A stretch of DNA of 64,000 bases. Source: Shewanella seohaensis (GTDB lineage Bacteria; Pseudomonadota; Gammaproteobacteria; Enterobacterales; Shewanellaceae). Where the stretch lies: contig NZ_CP104900.1 of assembly GCF_025449215.1 (NCBI RefSeq), positions 1,674,001 through 1,738,000 on the forward strand, in the 5' to 3' direction. Below, in pieces: positions 10,744 through 22,036 of the stretch; the stretch's first letter is position 1; each line of letters starts with the position of its first letter. A program made the position numbers and the translations under genes. The notes under the pieces were generated by a model, which did not search any database, had not been told where the DNA came from, and worked only from the letters and a program-made list of their open reading frames with translations.

Positions 10744-10775
10744 TATTTATCAGTTTAATTAACGGTATAGGATCA

Positions 10776-13598
10776 ATGAGCGACTATAAATCTACTTTAA
10801 ACTTGCCGGAAACTGAGTTTCCGATGCGTGGTAATTTGGCAAAGCGCGAGCCAGAGATGTTAGAGCGCTGGACGAAAGACGGTCTGTATCAGCAGATCCG
10901 TGATAGCCGAATTGGCCGCACACCTTTTATTTTGCACGACGGCCCGCCGTATGCGAACGGTAGTATTCATATTGGTCACTCAGTAAATAAGATTCTTAAG
11001 GACATCATTATTAAGTCTAAAACCTTGTCGGGTTTCGATGCGCCTTATATTCCGGGTTGGGACTGTCACGGTCTGCCGATCGAACTTAAGGTTGAGCAGA
11101 AAGTGGGTAAGCCTGGTCAAAAAATTTCAGCGGCCGAATTCCGTGAGGAATGCCGTAAATATGCTGCCGAGCAAGTCGATGGCCAACGTGCTGACTTTAT
11201 TCGTTTAGGCGTGCTGGGTGATTGGCAAAAGCCTTATTTAACGATGGACTTTGCTACCGAAGCCAATATCGTACGCTCTTTATCTAAAGTGATTGAAAAC
11301 GGTCACTTACATAAAGGTGTTAAACCTGTTCATTGGTGTACAGACTGTGGTTCAGCATTGGCTGAAGCCGAAGTGGAATACGAGGATAAAACCTCTCCCG
11401 CTATCGATGTGGCCTTTACTGCGACTGATAGCAAAGCTTTAGCCGCTCAATTTGGTGTAAGCGATTACTCACATCCTGTGGCTATGGTGATTTGGACTAC
11501 CACCCCTTGGACGCTGCCTGCTAACCGTGCGTTATCTATCAGCCCAGAGCTTGATTACAGCTTGGTTGAATTTACGAAAGATGGAGCGACTCACGCAGTT
11601 ATTCTGGCCGATGTGTTAGTTGAAGCTTGTATGACGCGTTACGGCGCCGAGAGTCACAGCGTGTTAGGTAAAGTTAAAGGCGCAGCACTTGAGCTGGTTC
11701 GCTTTAAGCATCCATTCTTAGCCTTTGACGTACCTGCGATTTTAGGCGACCACGTGACGACTGACGCGGGTACGGGTGTGGTTCACACGGCACCTGGCCA
11801 TGGTCAAGACGACTTCGTGGTAGGTCAAAAATACGGCTTAGAAGTGGCCAACCCTGTTGGTGATAATGGCGTTTACAAACCAGACACTGAGTTTTTTGCC
11901 GGTCAACACGTATTTAAAGCAAACGACAATGTGGTTGCCCTGCTGAAAGAACAAGGTGCGCTATTACACCATGTTGCGTACCGTCACAGCTACCCACACT
12001 GCTGGCGCCATAAAACGCCCATTATCTTCCGTGCTACGCCGCAATGGTTTATCTCAATGGATAACCAAAACCTGCGCAAGCAAGCATTAAGCGAAATTGA
12101 ACAGACTCAGTGGATCCCTGACTGGGGCCAAAGCCGTATCGAGAAGATGGTTGAGAATCGCCCTGATTGGTGTATCTCCCGTCAACGTACTTGGGGCGTG
12201 CCAATTACCTTATTCGTACACCGTGAAACCGAAGAGCTGCACCCTGACAGCGTGTCGCTAATGGCACGTGTAGCTAATCGTATTGAGCAAGAAGGCATTC
12301 AAGCTTGGTGGGATCTCGATGCCGCCGAATTACTGGGCGAAGAAGCCGAACAATACCGTAAAGTGACCGATACCTTAGACGTATGGTACGACTCAGGCTC
12401 AACCTTTGCTTCTGTGGTAGGTGCGCGCCCAGAGTTTCATGGTCATGGTGTCGATTTATACCTTGAAGGTAGCGATCAACACCGTGGTTGGTTTATGTCA
12501 TCTCTGATGATTTCTACCGCAATGACTGGCAAAGCACCTTACAAGCAAGTGCTAACCCACGGCTTTACCGTTGATGGTAAAGGTCGCAAGATGTCGAAAT
12601 CTATCGGTAACGTTATTGCGCCTCAGCAAGTGACCAACAAGCTAGGTGCGGATATTCTGCGTCTTTGGGTTGCGGCAACCGACTACAGCGGTGAAATGAC
12701 GGTATCGGATGAAATCTTAAACCGTAGCGCCGATGCTTATCGCCGTATTCGTAACACTGCTCGTTTCTTACTGGCGAACCTTAATGGCTTCGACCCAGAT
12801 AAGGATTTAGTGGCTGTAGAAGATATGGTGGCGTTAGATCGCTGGGCAGTGCGCCGCGCGGCAGCGCTGCAGCAAGAAATCATTGAAGCTTATGAGCAAT
12901 ATAACTTCCATATTGTGACGCAAAAGCTGATGCAGTTCTGCTCGGTTGAGCTAGGTAGCTTCTACTTAGACATCATCAAAGACCGTCAATATACCGCTAA
13001 GCAAGAGGGCCATGCCCGTCGTAGCTGCCAATCGGCACTGTTCCACATTGCTGAGGCTATGGTGCGTTGGATTGCGCCAATCCTGAGCTTTACTGCCGAC
13101 GAAGTGTGGCAATTACTGCCAGGTCAACGTGATGCTTACGTGTTTACCCAAGAATGGTACCAAGATCTGCAATCTATCACTTTAGATACTGATTTAAGTG
13201 ATGCGTACTGGGAAAATCTGCTGACTGTGCGTAACGAAGTCAACAAGGTTATCGAGCAAGCGCGTCGCGATAAACGTATTGGCGGCTCCTTGGAAGCCGA
13301 AGTCACGCTGTTTGCCGATGCTGCTTTAGCTGAGCAGTTAACGCACATTGGTGATGAGCTGCGTTTCGTCCTGTTAACTTCAGAAGCCAAAGTATTGCCA
13401 TTGGCAGATGCGACAAGCGATGCCGTTGAAACTGAATTGGCTTCATTGAAGTTAGTGGTAAATGCAACAACAGCAGAGAAATGCGAACGTTGTTGGCACC
13501 ATAGGGAAGAAGTGGGCACGATTGAGGCTCACCCAACGCTGTGCCATCGCTGCGTAACCAATATTGAAGGTGACGGCGAAGTTCGTCTGTTTGCATAA
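10776..13598 (+). CDS. ileS: Isoleucyl-tRNA synthetase
   Basis: Class I aminoacyl-tRNA synthetase that charges tRNA-Ile in the cytosol. 940 residues, normal for the bacterial enzyme. The HIGH motif is at 65-68 ([12 protein letters not shown]) and KMSKS at 605-609 ([10 protein letters not shown]); the editing domain includes [16 protein letters not shown] and [15 protein letters not shown]. The C-terminal zinc ribbon is CERC (903-906) and CHRC (923-926). Intact despite flanking genes with frameshifts. Nine bases separate it from lspA, so they are co-transcribed. Confidence 0.98.
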   Translation: MSDYKSTLNLPETEFPMRGNLAKREPEMLERWTKDGLYQQIRDSRIGRTPFILHDGPPYANGSIHIGHSVNKILKDIIIKSKTLSGFDAPYIPGWDCHGLPIELKVEQKVGKPGQKISAAEFREECRKYAAEQVDGQRADFIRLGVLGDWQKPYLTMDFATEANIVRSLSKVIENGHLHKGVKPVHWCTDCGSALAEAEVEYEDKTSPAIDVAFTATDSKALAAQFGVSDYSHPVAMVIWTTTPWTLPANRALSISPELDYSLVEFTKDGATHAVILADVLVEACMTRYGAESHSVLGKVKGAALELVRFKHPFLAFDVPAILGDHVTTDAGTGVVHTAPGHGQDDFVVGQKYGLEVANPVGDNGVYKPDTEFFAGQHVFKANDNVVALLKEQGALLHHVAYRHSYPHCWRHKTPIIFRATPQWFISMDNQNLRKQALSEIEQTQWIPDWGQSRIEKMVENRPDWCISRQRTWGVPITLFVHRETEELHPDSVSLMARVANRIEQEGIQAWWDLDAAELLGEEAEQYRKVTDTLDVWYDSGSTFASVVGARPEFHGHGVDLYLEGSDQHRGWFMSSLMISTAMTGKAPYKQVLTHGFTVDGKGRKMSKSIGNVIAPQQVTNKLGADILRLWVAATDYSGEMTVSDEILNRSADAYRRIRNTARFLLANLNGFDPDKDLVAVEDMVALDRWAVRRAAALQQEIIEAYEQYNFHIVTQKLMQFCSVELGSFYLDIIKDRQYTAKQEGHARRSCQSALFHIAEAMVRWIAPILSFTADEVWQLLPGQRDAYVFTQEWYQDLQSITLDTDLSDAYWENLLTVRNEVNKVIEQARRDKRIGGSLEAEVTLFADAALAEQLTHIGDELRFVLLTSEAKVLPLADATSDAVETELASLKLVVNATTAEKCERCWHHREEVGTIEAHPTLCHRCVTNIEGDGEVRLFA

Positions 13599-13607
13599 AG
13601 GATCTGT

Positions 13608-14119
13608 ATGCCATTAACTTGGAAAGACAGTGGCTTACGTTGGTATTGGGTAGTTGTGTTGGTGTTTTTAGCCGATCAACTATCCAAACAATGGATCTTA
13701 GCCAATTTTGATTTGTTCGAATCGGTGAAGTTATTACCTTTTTTAATTTCACCTATGTACGTAACTATGGCGCCGCATTTAGCTTTTTAAGTGAAGCGGG
13801 CGGTTGGCAACGTTGGTTATTTACCCTAGTGGCTGTTGGTTTCAGTACCTTGTTGACTGTGTGGCTGCGCAAGCAATCGGCATCCCTATGGAAGTTAAAC
13901 TTGGCTTACACCTTAGTGATTGGTGGCGCCCTAGGTAACTTAATCGATCGATTGATGCACGGTTTTGTGGTGGATTTTATCGATTTTTATTGGGGTAAGA
14001 GCCATTATCCCGCCTTTAATATCGCCGATTCCGCGATTTTTATCGGTGCAGTGCTGATCATTTGGGATTCGTTTTTTAACAGCAAATCCGAACAAGATAA
14101 AACCGAAGAGGTGAAGTAG
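13608..14119 (+). CDS. lspA: Lipoprotein signal peptidase (signal peptidase II; one frameshift)
   Basis: Inner-membrane aspartyl protease that cleaves prolipoproteins before the lipidated cysteine. The frame breaks at the T6 run 13739-13744. Adding one T gives the family sequence FFNFTYVRNYGAAFSFLSEAGGWQRW and a 170-residue protein (E. coli 164). The catalytic aspartates lie in GNLIDRLMHG and FVVDFIDFYWG, and four membrane segments are visible. GGAT upstream is the ribosome site. Its stop overlaps the GTG of fkpB by one base. LspA should be needed for the many lipoproteins in this cell, which argues that the break is a read error. Confidence 0.92.
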
Positions 14120-14541
14120 TGACTGTGACACGTTCGTTATTGTGCCATATGAATATTGTGCTTGAAGATGGTTCGACCGCCGATAGCACTAAAGCCTCGG
14201 GTAAGCCAGCACGCCTTAATATCGGTGATGGTACTTTAAGCCCTGCATTTGAAGCGCAACTTGTTTCCTTGAATGAAGGCGATAAGCACAACTTTACGCT
14301 CGAAGCGGTCGATGCCTTTGGTGAGTCAAATCCCGATGCGATTCATTATATGGATAGAACCCGCTTCCCAGCCGATATGGAGCTTGAAGTTGGCGTTATC
14401 GTCAGTTTCGCAGGCCCTGGCGGCAGTGAGATCCCTGGAATTGTGCGTGAGGTTGCTGGCGATTCGATTACCGTCGATCTCAATCACCCTCTAGCGGGAC
14501 GCAAAGTGACATTTGAACTCGACGTGGTGAAGGTACTGTAA
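14119..14541 (+). CDS. fkpB: FKBP-type peptidyl-prolyl cis-trans isomerase (SlpA/FkpB)
   Basis: Small proline isomerase of the SlyD/SlpA class, 140 residues. It has the FKBP half-domain ([21 protein letters not shown]), the insert-in-flap region, and the terminal [15 protein letters not shown] motif shared with E. coli FkpB. GTG start overlaps the lspA stop, and one base separates it from ispH, matching the E. coli lspA-fkpB-ispH order. Role in protein folding is inferred from family. Confidence 0.94.
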   Translation: MTVTRSLLCHMNIVLEDGSTADSTKASGKPARLNIGDGTLSPAFEAQLVSLNEGDKHNFTLEAVDAFGESNPDAIHYMDRTRFPADMELEVGVIVSFAGPGGSEIPGIVREVAGDSITVDLNHPLAGRKVTFELDVVKVL

Positions 14542-14542
14542 G

Positions 14543-15499
14543 ATGAAATTAGATCCTACCAGCCCAAGTTTAAATATTATGCTGGCCAATCCTCGCGGCT
14601 TTTGTGCTGGTGTGGATCGCGCCATTAGTATTGTCGAGCGCGCACTCGAGTTATTTTCGCCGCCGATTTATGTTCGCCATGAAGTGGTGCATAACCGCTA
14701 TGTAGTGCAAAACCTAAAAGATCGCGGTGCCGTTTTTGTTGAAGAGTTAGACCAAGTACCTGATAACAATATTGTTATCTTCAGTGCTCATGGAGTTTCT
14801 CAGGCAGTGCGTGCCGAGGCTAAGGCGCGTGGGTTGCGTGTTTTCGATGCGACTTGCCCATTAGTCACCAAAGTGCATTTGCAGGTCACTCGAGCAAGTC
14901 GCAAGGGGATTGAATGTATTTTGATTGGTCATGAGGGACATCCAGAAGTGGAAGGCACCATGGGGCAATATGATAACCCTAATGGCGGTGTTTATCTGAT
15001 TGAATCTCCTGCAGATGTCGAAACTTTAGAAGTTCGTGATCCAAATAACCTCTGCTTCGTGACTCAAACAACGCTCTCGGTAGATGATACCCTCGATATT
15101 ATCACCGCATTGCAAAAGCGTTTTCCTTCGATTGAAGGTCCGCGTAAGGATGATATTTGTTACGCGACGCAAAACCGTCAGGATGCAGTGCGGAACTTAT
15201 CGGCCGATGTGGATTTGTTGATTGTGGTCGGCTCGAAAAATAGCTCTAACTCTAACCGCTTGCGTGAATTGGCATTAAAAACCGGAACTCAATCTTATCT
15301 GGTTGATACCGCGGATGATATCGATTCATCTTGGTTTGAAAATGTGACTAAAGTTGCGGTGACCGCTGGCGCATCAGCACCAGAAGTACTGGTTCAGCAA
15401 GTGGTTCAAGCGATTGCGAAATTAGCACCGAGTGTCGTTACCGAAGTTGAAGGGCGTAAAGAAGATACTGTCTTTGCAGTACCTGCGGAATTACGCTAG
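14543..15499 (+). CDS. ispH: 4-hydroxy-3-methylbut-2-enyl diphosphate reductase
   Basis: Last enzyme of the MEP isoprenoid pathway, a [4Fe-4S] protein giving IPP and DMAPP. 318 residues. The three cluster cysteines are Cys21 ([12 protein letters not shown]), Cys105 (DATCPLV) and Cys206 ([10 protein letters not shown]), each exactly nine residues later than in E. coli IspH (12, 96, 197). The catalytic region [14 protein letters not shown] is also present. Last gene of the operon; a terminator follows. Confidence 0.97.
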   Translation: MKLDPTSPSLNIMLANPRGFCAGVDRAISIVERALELFSPPIYVRHEVVHNRYVVQNLKDRGAVFVEELDQVPDNNIVIFSAHGVSQAVRAEAKARGLRVFDATCPLVTKVHLQVTRASRKGIECILIGHEGHPEVEGTMGQYDNPNGGVYLIESPADVETLEVRDPNNLCFVTQTTLSVDDTLDIITALQKRFPSIEGPRKDDICYATQNRQDAVRNLSADVDLLIVVGSKNSSNSNRLRELALKTGTQSYLVDTADDIDSSWFENVTKVAVTAGASAPEVLVQQVVQAIAKLAPSVVTEVEGRKEDTVFAVPAELR

Positions 15500-15523
15500 T
15501 TCATTCGAATCAATGTGATGAAT

Positions 15524-15551
15524 AAAAAAGAGGCCAACGGCCTCTTTTTTA
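15524..15551 (+). terminator. Rho-independent terminator after ispH
   Basis: AGAGGCC (15529-15535) pairs with GGCCTCT (15539-15545) around AAC, with A6 before and T6 after. The remaining stretch to 15715 is AT-rich and carries the pilin-operon promoter region; no further gene is seen. Confidence 0.85.
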
Positions 15552-15715
15552 TTATCAAAATTCACCAAATACAAACAAGGCATAATGGAATTAACGCTTA
15601 TATGCTATTGTTACTGGCTACTTACATTTTACTCATCTATTATTAACTGCTAGTAATGTTTTTATCGTAAGATTAAGATTTAAAAGGGTAAATAGCTGAA
15701 AAGCTTGTCAAAAAT

Positions 15716-16276
15716 ATGACTAAATTTGAACGATTGACGCATAACAGAATTCAACGGGGCTTCTCTTTAATTGAAGTGCTTGTCGCATTGGTGATTCTAG
15801 TGATTGGCTTGATCGGTATTTTTAATTTACACATAGTGGCCAAACGCGGCAGCTTTGAATCTTTTCAGCAAACACAAGCCTCCTATTACGCCAATGATAT
15901 TATCAACCGCATGAAGCTAAACCGAACGCAGCTTGATAGCTATGCCGGAGAATACACTGGCATCCCCAGTTCTGTCGCAAAGGTGTGTGAAAACACAACA
16001 CTTTGTAATCCAACAGAATTGAAGTTGTGGGATATTTTTGAATGGCAATCTTCGTTAACCGGAGAGTCTGAGACTGTTGGCACTCAAAACGTTGGGGGAT
16101 TGGATTCTCCTACGGCTTGTATTGAAGTGAATAATCGTGATGTGCTTGTTGTGATTACTTGGCGAGGAATACGCGAGACCAATATTGATACCTCAGCGGT
16201 TGCGGATGCTGCAAACACTTGTGGTGCTGACACTGAAAACAGGCGCATTTTTTCACTTAAGACAGTGATTATTTAG
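15716..16276 (+). CDS. pilV: Type IV pilus minor pilin PilV
   Basis: 186-residue prepilin-like protein. A type III signal is clear: RGFSLIEVLVALVILVIGLIG, cleaved after the glycine with Glu at +5, as PilD requires. It is followed by the PilV-typical region QQTQASYYANDIINRMKLNR and a cysteine-containing C-terminal globular domain. It is the first of a tightly packed minor pilin operon (stop adjoins pilW). Minor pilins prime pilus assembly at the inner membrane together with PilY1. Confidence 0.88.
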   Translation: MTKFERLTHNRIQRGFSLIEVLVALVILVIGLIGIFNLHIVAKRGSFESFQQTQASYYANDIINRMKLNRTQLDSYAGEYTGIPSSVAKVCENTTLCNPTELKLWDIFEWQSSLTGESETVGTQNVGGLDSPTACIEVNNRDVLVVITWRGIRETNIDTSAVADAANTCGADTENRRIFSLKTVII

Positions 16277-17272
16277 ATGAAAAAATCATTTCGTATGAAG
16301 TTAAGTAAAACCATGGAACGGGGAATGTCACTCGTTGAGTTGATGGTCGCTATGGTCATCGGGCTTTTTTTGACTGCCGGTGTTTTTACTATGTTTAGTA
16401 TGTCGTCTTCAAACGTGACGACAACAAGTCAGTTTAATCAGTTGCAAGAGAATGGTCGTATAGCCTTGGCCATTATGGAAAGAGATATTAGCCAGTTAGG
16501 TTTTATGGGGGATTTAACGGGCACTGATTTTATCGTCGGGACAAATACCAACATCGAGGTCACTACCATAACCGCTGATTGTGTCGGCGATGGGCTGAAT
16601 AACGCGACGCTGCCTAATAATCAGCCAGCCCATTTTAGGCGATTGTGGGGGTATGAGAATACTGCAACAAGTACACATCTTAGTTGTTTGGGGAACAGTG
16701 ACGTTAATGCGGATACAGATGTTTTACAGCTAAAACGCTTTATTGGGCCTAATGTCGCAACTGGGAACTCAAGCTCTGTGTATGTGGCTGCGAACTCCTC
16801 TCAGGCGGTATTTTTTGTTGGTGCAACTCCTACCACAGCACTTGAAAATCCGAGAACATGGGAATATCAACATCATGTCTATTTTATTGCAAACGACGCT
16901 AATCAAATACCTATCCTAAGGCGTAAAACCTTAACCAGTACAGGCATGAGTAACGATGAGCAGTTAGTTGAAGGCATTGAGAATATTCGATTCTTATATG
17001 GTTTTGATAATGACGGGGATAGCACTCCTGATAGCTTTATGCCTGTTGAAGATGTCACATCGTTGATGTGGGATAACGAAGGCTTTCAGCGATTAGTTGC
17101 GATAAAAGCGTTTGTACTGGTGAGATCGATTAACGAAGACAAGAGCTATACCAACGAGACTGAGTACCTTTTGGGAGACAAAACCATCACTATTCCTGCT
17201 AACGACCATTATCGTCGTAAGGTATTGTCAACAACGATCGTATTGGAAAACCCAGTACTTATACGCAGTTAA
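16277..17272 (+). CDS. pilW: Type IV pilus assembly protein PilW
   Basis: 331 residues, the large minor pilin. Prepilin leader RGMSLVELMVAMVIGLFLTAG, then RIALAIMERDISQLGFMG, a conserved PilW feature, and a long C-terminal domain. Its stop TAA is at 17270-17272 and the next gene starts within 16 bases. Confidence 0.88.
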   Translation: MKKSFRMKLSKTMERGMSLVELMVAMVIGLFLTAGVFTMFSMSSSNVTTTSQFNQLQENGRIALAIMERDISQLGFMGDLTGTDFIVGTNTNIEVTTITADCVGDGLNNATLPNNQPAHFRRLWGYENTATSTHLSCLGNSDVNADTDVLQLKRFIGPNVATGNSSSVYVAANSSQAVFFVGATPTTALENPRTWEYQHHVYFIANDANQIPILRRKTLTSTGMSNDEQLVEGIENIRFLYGFDNDGDSTPDSFMPVEDVTSLMWDNEGFQRLVAIKAFVLVRSINEDKSYTNETEYLLGDKTITIPANDHYRRKVLSTTIVLENPVLIRS

Positions 17273-17287
17273 TTGAGGCCATGTGTG

Positions 17288-17722
17288 ATGAGAAAGCAGA
17301 AAGGGATCGTGTTGTTTTTTGCATTAATTGTCTTGGTCCTCATGACAGTAATTGGTGTTGCGTTGGCGGTTAACTCAACACAATCGTTGCGAATGTCAGG
17401 AGCGGGCGCAGAAAGAATAGAAGCTAAAGCGATTGCTGATGGTGGTTTAGAGCAGGTAATTTCAGATTATTCGGGCGAGCAATTGGCAAACCTTAACGCA
17501 GAGGCGGATACAACAGTATTTAATAGCAGCCAGACATTGAAGCCCTTGCCTGAAACGGGCGTGCGTGATGTGGGATGCCAAAGAACCACAAATGCGACAG
17601 GGGCAAATTTGGTTAGCTGTAGAAGGGTTGAGATTAGCAGTTCAGTGACCTTTGGTCGGGACAATCTTGGCTCATTAACCGTTGTTTCAGGTGTAGAGCA
17701 ACAAGTGCTAACAGGAAACTAA
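17288..17722 (+). CDS. pilX: Type IV pilus assembly protein PilX
   Basis: About 144 residues with N-terminal RKQKGIVLFFALIVLVLMTVI, the PilX pattern (prepilin-type leader lacking the usual Glu+5, hydrophobic helix, then NSTQSLRMSGAGAERIEAKAIADGG). ATG 17288 is preferred over TTG 17273 because GAGG lies nine bases before it. Somewhat shorter than many PilX proteins. Its partner pilY1 begins a few bases downstream. Confidence 0.83.
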   Translation: MRKQKGIVLFFALIVLVLMTVIGVALAVNSTQSLRMSGAGAERIEAKAIADGGLEQVISDYSGEQLANLNAEADTTVFNSSQTLKPLPETGVRDVGCQRTTNATGANLVSCRRVEISSSVTFGRDNLGSLTVVSGVEQQVLTGN

Positions 17723-17726
17723 AGTT

Positions 17727-20700
17727 ATGTTGAAAAAACTCTTTTGTGCTCTTATGGCTGCAACAGTCATTATTGCAGGGCAAATACATGCAGATGATAC
17801 AGAGCTTTATCTTGTTGACTCAACGGTAAGGACTGGCAAGCGCCCACAGGTGTTATTTATCTTTGATAACTCAGGGAGTATGTCAACGGAAGATCAGAAT
17901 GCTGTCAGCTCATATTGTTCCGAAGCTGGTCATGCGGCAGGTACTTGTACCTATCCTGCAGGATTTGAGACATACATGAACAGTTATTCTGGGTATATCA
18001 ATCAGAAAGGTACCTATTGGAATGCAGGCGGTATCGATAATACCAGCAATATGCCGACCCCTGATGATCCTAATGATGGTCGTCGTTTTTATTTGGGAAA
18101 TAATAACTGTAATACTGCTGCCAAAGCGTTAGTGGATAAGGGACGTTACACAGGATACTTGCGAGAGTTTAACAAAAATAAGTGGGAGTCTTTAGCAAAC
18201 AATAATGGTTTTAATCAGAACGATATTGTTGACTGCTACGAAGATATTCTCAATAAAGACCCTAAAAATCCAGGTTCAACTAATAAAAACCCAACGTTTG
18301 CAAATGGTTATCCTGTTGATACTAACAAAATGTATACATCGGGAAGCTCTGAGACAGATCGTTTATATAGCTTAAATAATACAAAGTTTGGAACCGAAAC
18401 GCCGGTGACACTTTACTCTGCACATTACCTTGTGTGGTACAAGTGGGCTACAACTACAACAGAAGGGCAGAATAGTGGTGGTACTGGTACTCGTTTAGAT
18501 GTCGCAAAAAATGCACTTAAGTCAGCATTAGAGTCCTTGGCTATTCCCATTGATGCAGCTCTTGCCGTTTATAACTTGAACTATCCAACCGAAAATTATG
18601 CTGACGGTGGACGTATTATTTATGATATGACCGAAATGACGGAAGCCAATAAGTCCTCTTTAATATCTTTAATTAGGGACATGCCTGCTCAAACCAATAC
18701 ACCTCTGTGTGAAACATTATATGAAGCTTATCAATTTTTTAGTGGCGGACCTGTCACCTTTGGTAATGATGATAAAAATGCGACAGGATATTATAAGGTT
18801 GATAACTATACGCCAAATAGTCCCTCAAGCATCTTGATGAGTGGCAATTATGCTACGAAGTTTAAAGCATGTCCGGATACCGCATATGTGATTTATATTA
18901 CCGATGGTGCGCCAACAATCGACCATGCTGCGGACGATTCGATTAAGCAATTAACTTCAACCGCTAAAGTCGCTGGTGACTACAGCGCTATGAGTTTCAA
19001 AGATGATCGTAATCAAGATGATTTTAGTTATTTGCCTGCTTTAGCGGCTTATATGTACAACAATGATATTGTTGTTGGGCCGAAAGATTCGAATGGTGTT
19101 GATAACAAACAAAACGTTAGATTGTTTACCATAGGCTTTTCTGACGGTGCGGATAAAGCAGCTGCGCTCTTGGAGGAGGCGGCTTTTAGGGGCGGAAGCC
19201 CAAGAGTAAATGGCGTATCTAAAGGTTATTACGTCGCTAAAACGGGCCTTGATTTAGTCGAAGCGATGAACGACGCATTAAAGTCTATTCTGACCATTGA
19301 TTCATCTTTCACCTCTCCGAGTATTGCCAGTAACAACTTCGATAAAACTCAGACCTATAACTCAGCTTACTTTGCCATGTTTTTACCCGGTGGTGGACCC
19401 CGCTGGAGTGGTAATTTGAAAAAGCTGAAAGTTAATTCCTCTGGTGAGATTGTCGGTCCAGGTGGTACGACGGGAGCAATTGATACTAACGGCAATATAT
19501 CAAGTGATACATGCACCTATTGGAATACCTGTCCCGCAGGTAACATTGATGGTAATAAGGTTAAATCGGGTGGGGTGTTACCGACCTTAAAATCCCAATT
19601 AAAAAATAGAAAAATATATATAAATGATGGAAGTGGTTTGAGTTTGCTTACAACAATAAGCGATTCGAGTTTTTATTCTCTTCTAGGAAGTCCTGCAACT
19701 AGCTCCGTTTCTGATACTGTCTCCAAGAATCGAGACTGGATTTATGGTGTAGATGTTGATGATGAAGATAATGATGAAATCTATACCGACCCTCGAGATG
19801 ATATTATGGGGGATCCTCTCCATTCGAAGCCTCTCGCCATTAACTTCGGTAATAAACCTACAACAGATGCCGATGGCAATGTGACATCTGAAAATCTTGA
19901 TGTTCGAATCTTAGTTGGCACCAATCAGGGATTGGTACATATGTTTAAAGATTCTGACACTGGTAGTGGCGATTATGCTGTTGGTTCAGTTACCGAGTCT
20001 TGGGCATTTATACCATCTGAATTAGTACATAACATTCCAACACTCAGGCAAGATGATTCGACTGGTACTCACAGTGTTTATGGGATGGACTTATCACCGG
20101 TTGCATATACTGAGACGGATTCGGTTGGTAAAGTTAATAAGGCTTGGGTTTTCCTTGGGATGAGGCGCGGCGGCACATCTTACTATGCGTTAGATATCAC
20201 AAACCCAGATTCACCACAGTATAAGTGGCTGATCAATTCTAGTACGGAAAAGTTTGAAGACTTAGGCCAAAGCTGGTCAGAACCTGTCGTCACTTTTATC
20301 CCATCAATCTCTGAACCAGTATTGATTTTTGGTGGCGGGATGGAATCAGCAGAGGGTTCTGGGGCTGCTGTTTATATTGTCAAAGCATTTACTGGTGAAT
20401 TTGTGACTAAGTTTACCGCTACGGGAATGAGCAGTATCCCAAATAAAGTGGCTGTGTTAGACAGTAATAATGATGGTATCTCTGATCGGATATATGCAAG
20501 TGACATCGAGGGAAGTATTTGGCGAATAGATTTACCTTCGACGAATAAAACAAATTGGTCTGTATTCCAATTTGCTAAAATTGCAACAACGAGCTCTCCT
20601 AACAACCGCATGTTTTTTGCTGAACCTACAGTGGCCCAAACCCAGTTTAATAATATTCATTCTGAAAATGGGGTCTTATCCTATCAGAGTATCCCGTATG

Positions 20701-21301
20701 ACGCTGTCACTGTGGGTACGGGGAATAGAACGCATCCATTGGACATCGCCACTAATGACATGTTTTATGTATTTCAGGATAGAAATGTTGTCACTAAACA
20801 ATTCACTGGCACCGATATACCGGCCCCTCTAACGATTTCTAATCTGTATGATGTGACCTCTGCGGCACCTACTTCGCAGAGTGATAATATTGCTTTTGGG
20901 CAAAAGAGAGGCTGGTATTATGATTTCCCTGCCACGGGAGAGAAAAGCCTATCTTCCTCGCTTATTTTTGATGGTAAAGTTTATTTCACTTCATTTGTTC
21001 CGCCGACTAACCAAGCCGTTGATTTGGATGCGGGGGTATGTGGTTTTTCAGGACAGGGACGACTCTATGTATTTGACCTACATAAAGGTACTCGAACATC
21101 AAGTACACTTTACTATGAGGTTGGTGAACGTATTCCTGATACCCCCAAATCGTTATCCCTGAGCCACAACCGGGTGAAGAGCCGAAAGCGTATGTTATCG
21201 GTGTTGGTAAAGGCGAGTGTGAGAACGGTGAATGCAAGGGAACGATCGAATTGGGTAGTGGCTTAAAGACTAACAAAATTTATTATCATATTGATGAGTA
21301 A
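17727..21301 (+). CDS. pilY1: Type IV pilus tip-associated adhesin PilY1 (frameshift near C-terminus)
   Basis: Large secreted or surface protein of the pilus tip, acting in pilus extension, surface sensing and adhesion. Signal peptide at 1-22. A von Willebrand-like MIDAS is at residues 47-51 (DNSGS). The C-terminal half is the PilY1 beta-propeller, with a calcium-loop-like DSNNDGISD near residue 911. As read, the frame stops at 21266 after a low-complexity tail. Adding one base in the C5A3 stretch at 21142-21149 instead gives a tail containing IPEPQPGEEPKAYVIGVGKG and ending YYHIDE, with the stop at 21301, overlapping pilE by eight bases. That tail looks more natural and holds two cysteines. 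The repaired length is 1191 residues. Confidence 0.9.
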
Positions 21302-21707
21302 GAACATTAATGAAAAAAATAGACTGCAAGGGTTCACTTTAATTGAAGTCATGATCGCTGTTGTTATTGTGGGGATTTTAGCTTCGATAGCGTATCCATC
21401 ATACATTGATTACGTGGTTAAGAGTGGACGGTCTGAAGGTGTTGCGGCGGTGATGAAGGTTGCAAATCTTCAAGAGCAGTATTATTTGGATAACCGAGCC
21501 TATACTACTGATATGACCAAACTGGGGTTAGCCGCTAATCCTTTTGTTACAGAGCATGGGCGTTATAGCTTAGCGTCAAGTGGAACCAGTTCATTCACTA
21601 TCACTGCGACTGCACAAGGTTCGCAGGCTAGTCGAGACTCAACGTGTGCGACTATTACGATGACATCTGCTGGTGTAAAGGGGCCTTCTGCGGAGTGTTG
21701 GAAATGA
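21294..21707 (+). CDS. pilE: Type IV minor pilin PilE
   Basis: 137 residues. Prepilin leader GFTLIEVMIAVVIVGILASIAYPSYIDYV, then NLQEQYYLDNRAYT and a short C-terminal disulfide region (CATI...ECWK). This matches PilE-type minor pilins found last in pilV-W-X-Y1-E operons. ATG 21294 overlaps the repaired pilY1 end; the stop TGA overlaps the ATG of the next gene. Confidence 0.88.
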   Translation: MSKNINEKNRLQGFTLIEVMIAVVIVGILASIAYPSYIDYVVKSGRSEGVAAVMKVANLQEQYYLDNRAYTTDMTKLGLAANPFVTEHGRYSLASSGTSSFTITATAQGSQASRDSTCATITMTSAGVKGPSAECWK

Positions 21708-22009
21708 TAAAATATTGTATTGCTTTAGCATTAGCATTAGCTTTGCCTACATTTGTGTTTGCTGCGGAACCTACAGTTGTTATGCAGGATTACAAATGCC
21801 ATGTCACAACGACAAATGGTGATAAAGTACTGTTCTATCGATGGAGGATTAAAGATGTCAATTTGAACATGGCTAGTCTTCCTAGCAAGCAAAAAATAGG
21901 TGGAGATAAAAAGAAATTCTTTATTAAAGAGGTCGTAGAGTGTGTTGAGCTTAGTCAAGAGTTTACTAATGAAAACAGTAAGAAAATTGATGAGCTAACC
22001 TTGAGATAA
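21704..22009 (+). CDS. Small secreted protein, TapY2-like
   Basis: 101 residues. A clear signal peptide (MIKYCIALALALALPTFVFA) is followed by a small domain with two cysteines (YKCHVTT, VVECVEL) that could form a disulfide. It starts inside pilE with an ATGA overlap, so it belongs to the pilin operon. Position after pilY1/pilE and size resemble TapY2, known as a small partner next to TapY1/PilY1 in Aeromonas. That name is inferred from context and general resemblance; its function is not established. Confidence 0.6.
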   Translation: MIKYCIALALALALPTFVFAAEPTVVMQDYKCHVTTTNGDKVLFYRWRIKDVNLNMASLPSKQKIGGDKKKFFIKEVVECVELSQEFTNENSKKIDELTLR

Positions 22010-22036
22010 GCTTATGTGTGTGGAATATCTTCTGGT

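Noticed and set aside
13303-13752. 149-codon antisense frame over the ileS/lspA junction
   Set aside because: Shadow of two well-supported genes; no ribosome site or domain.
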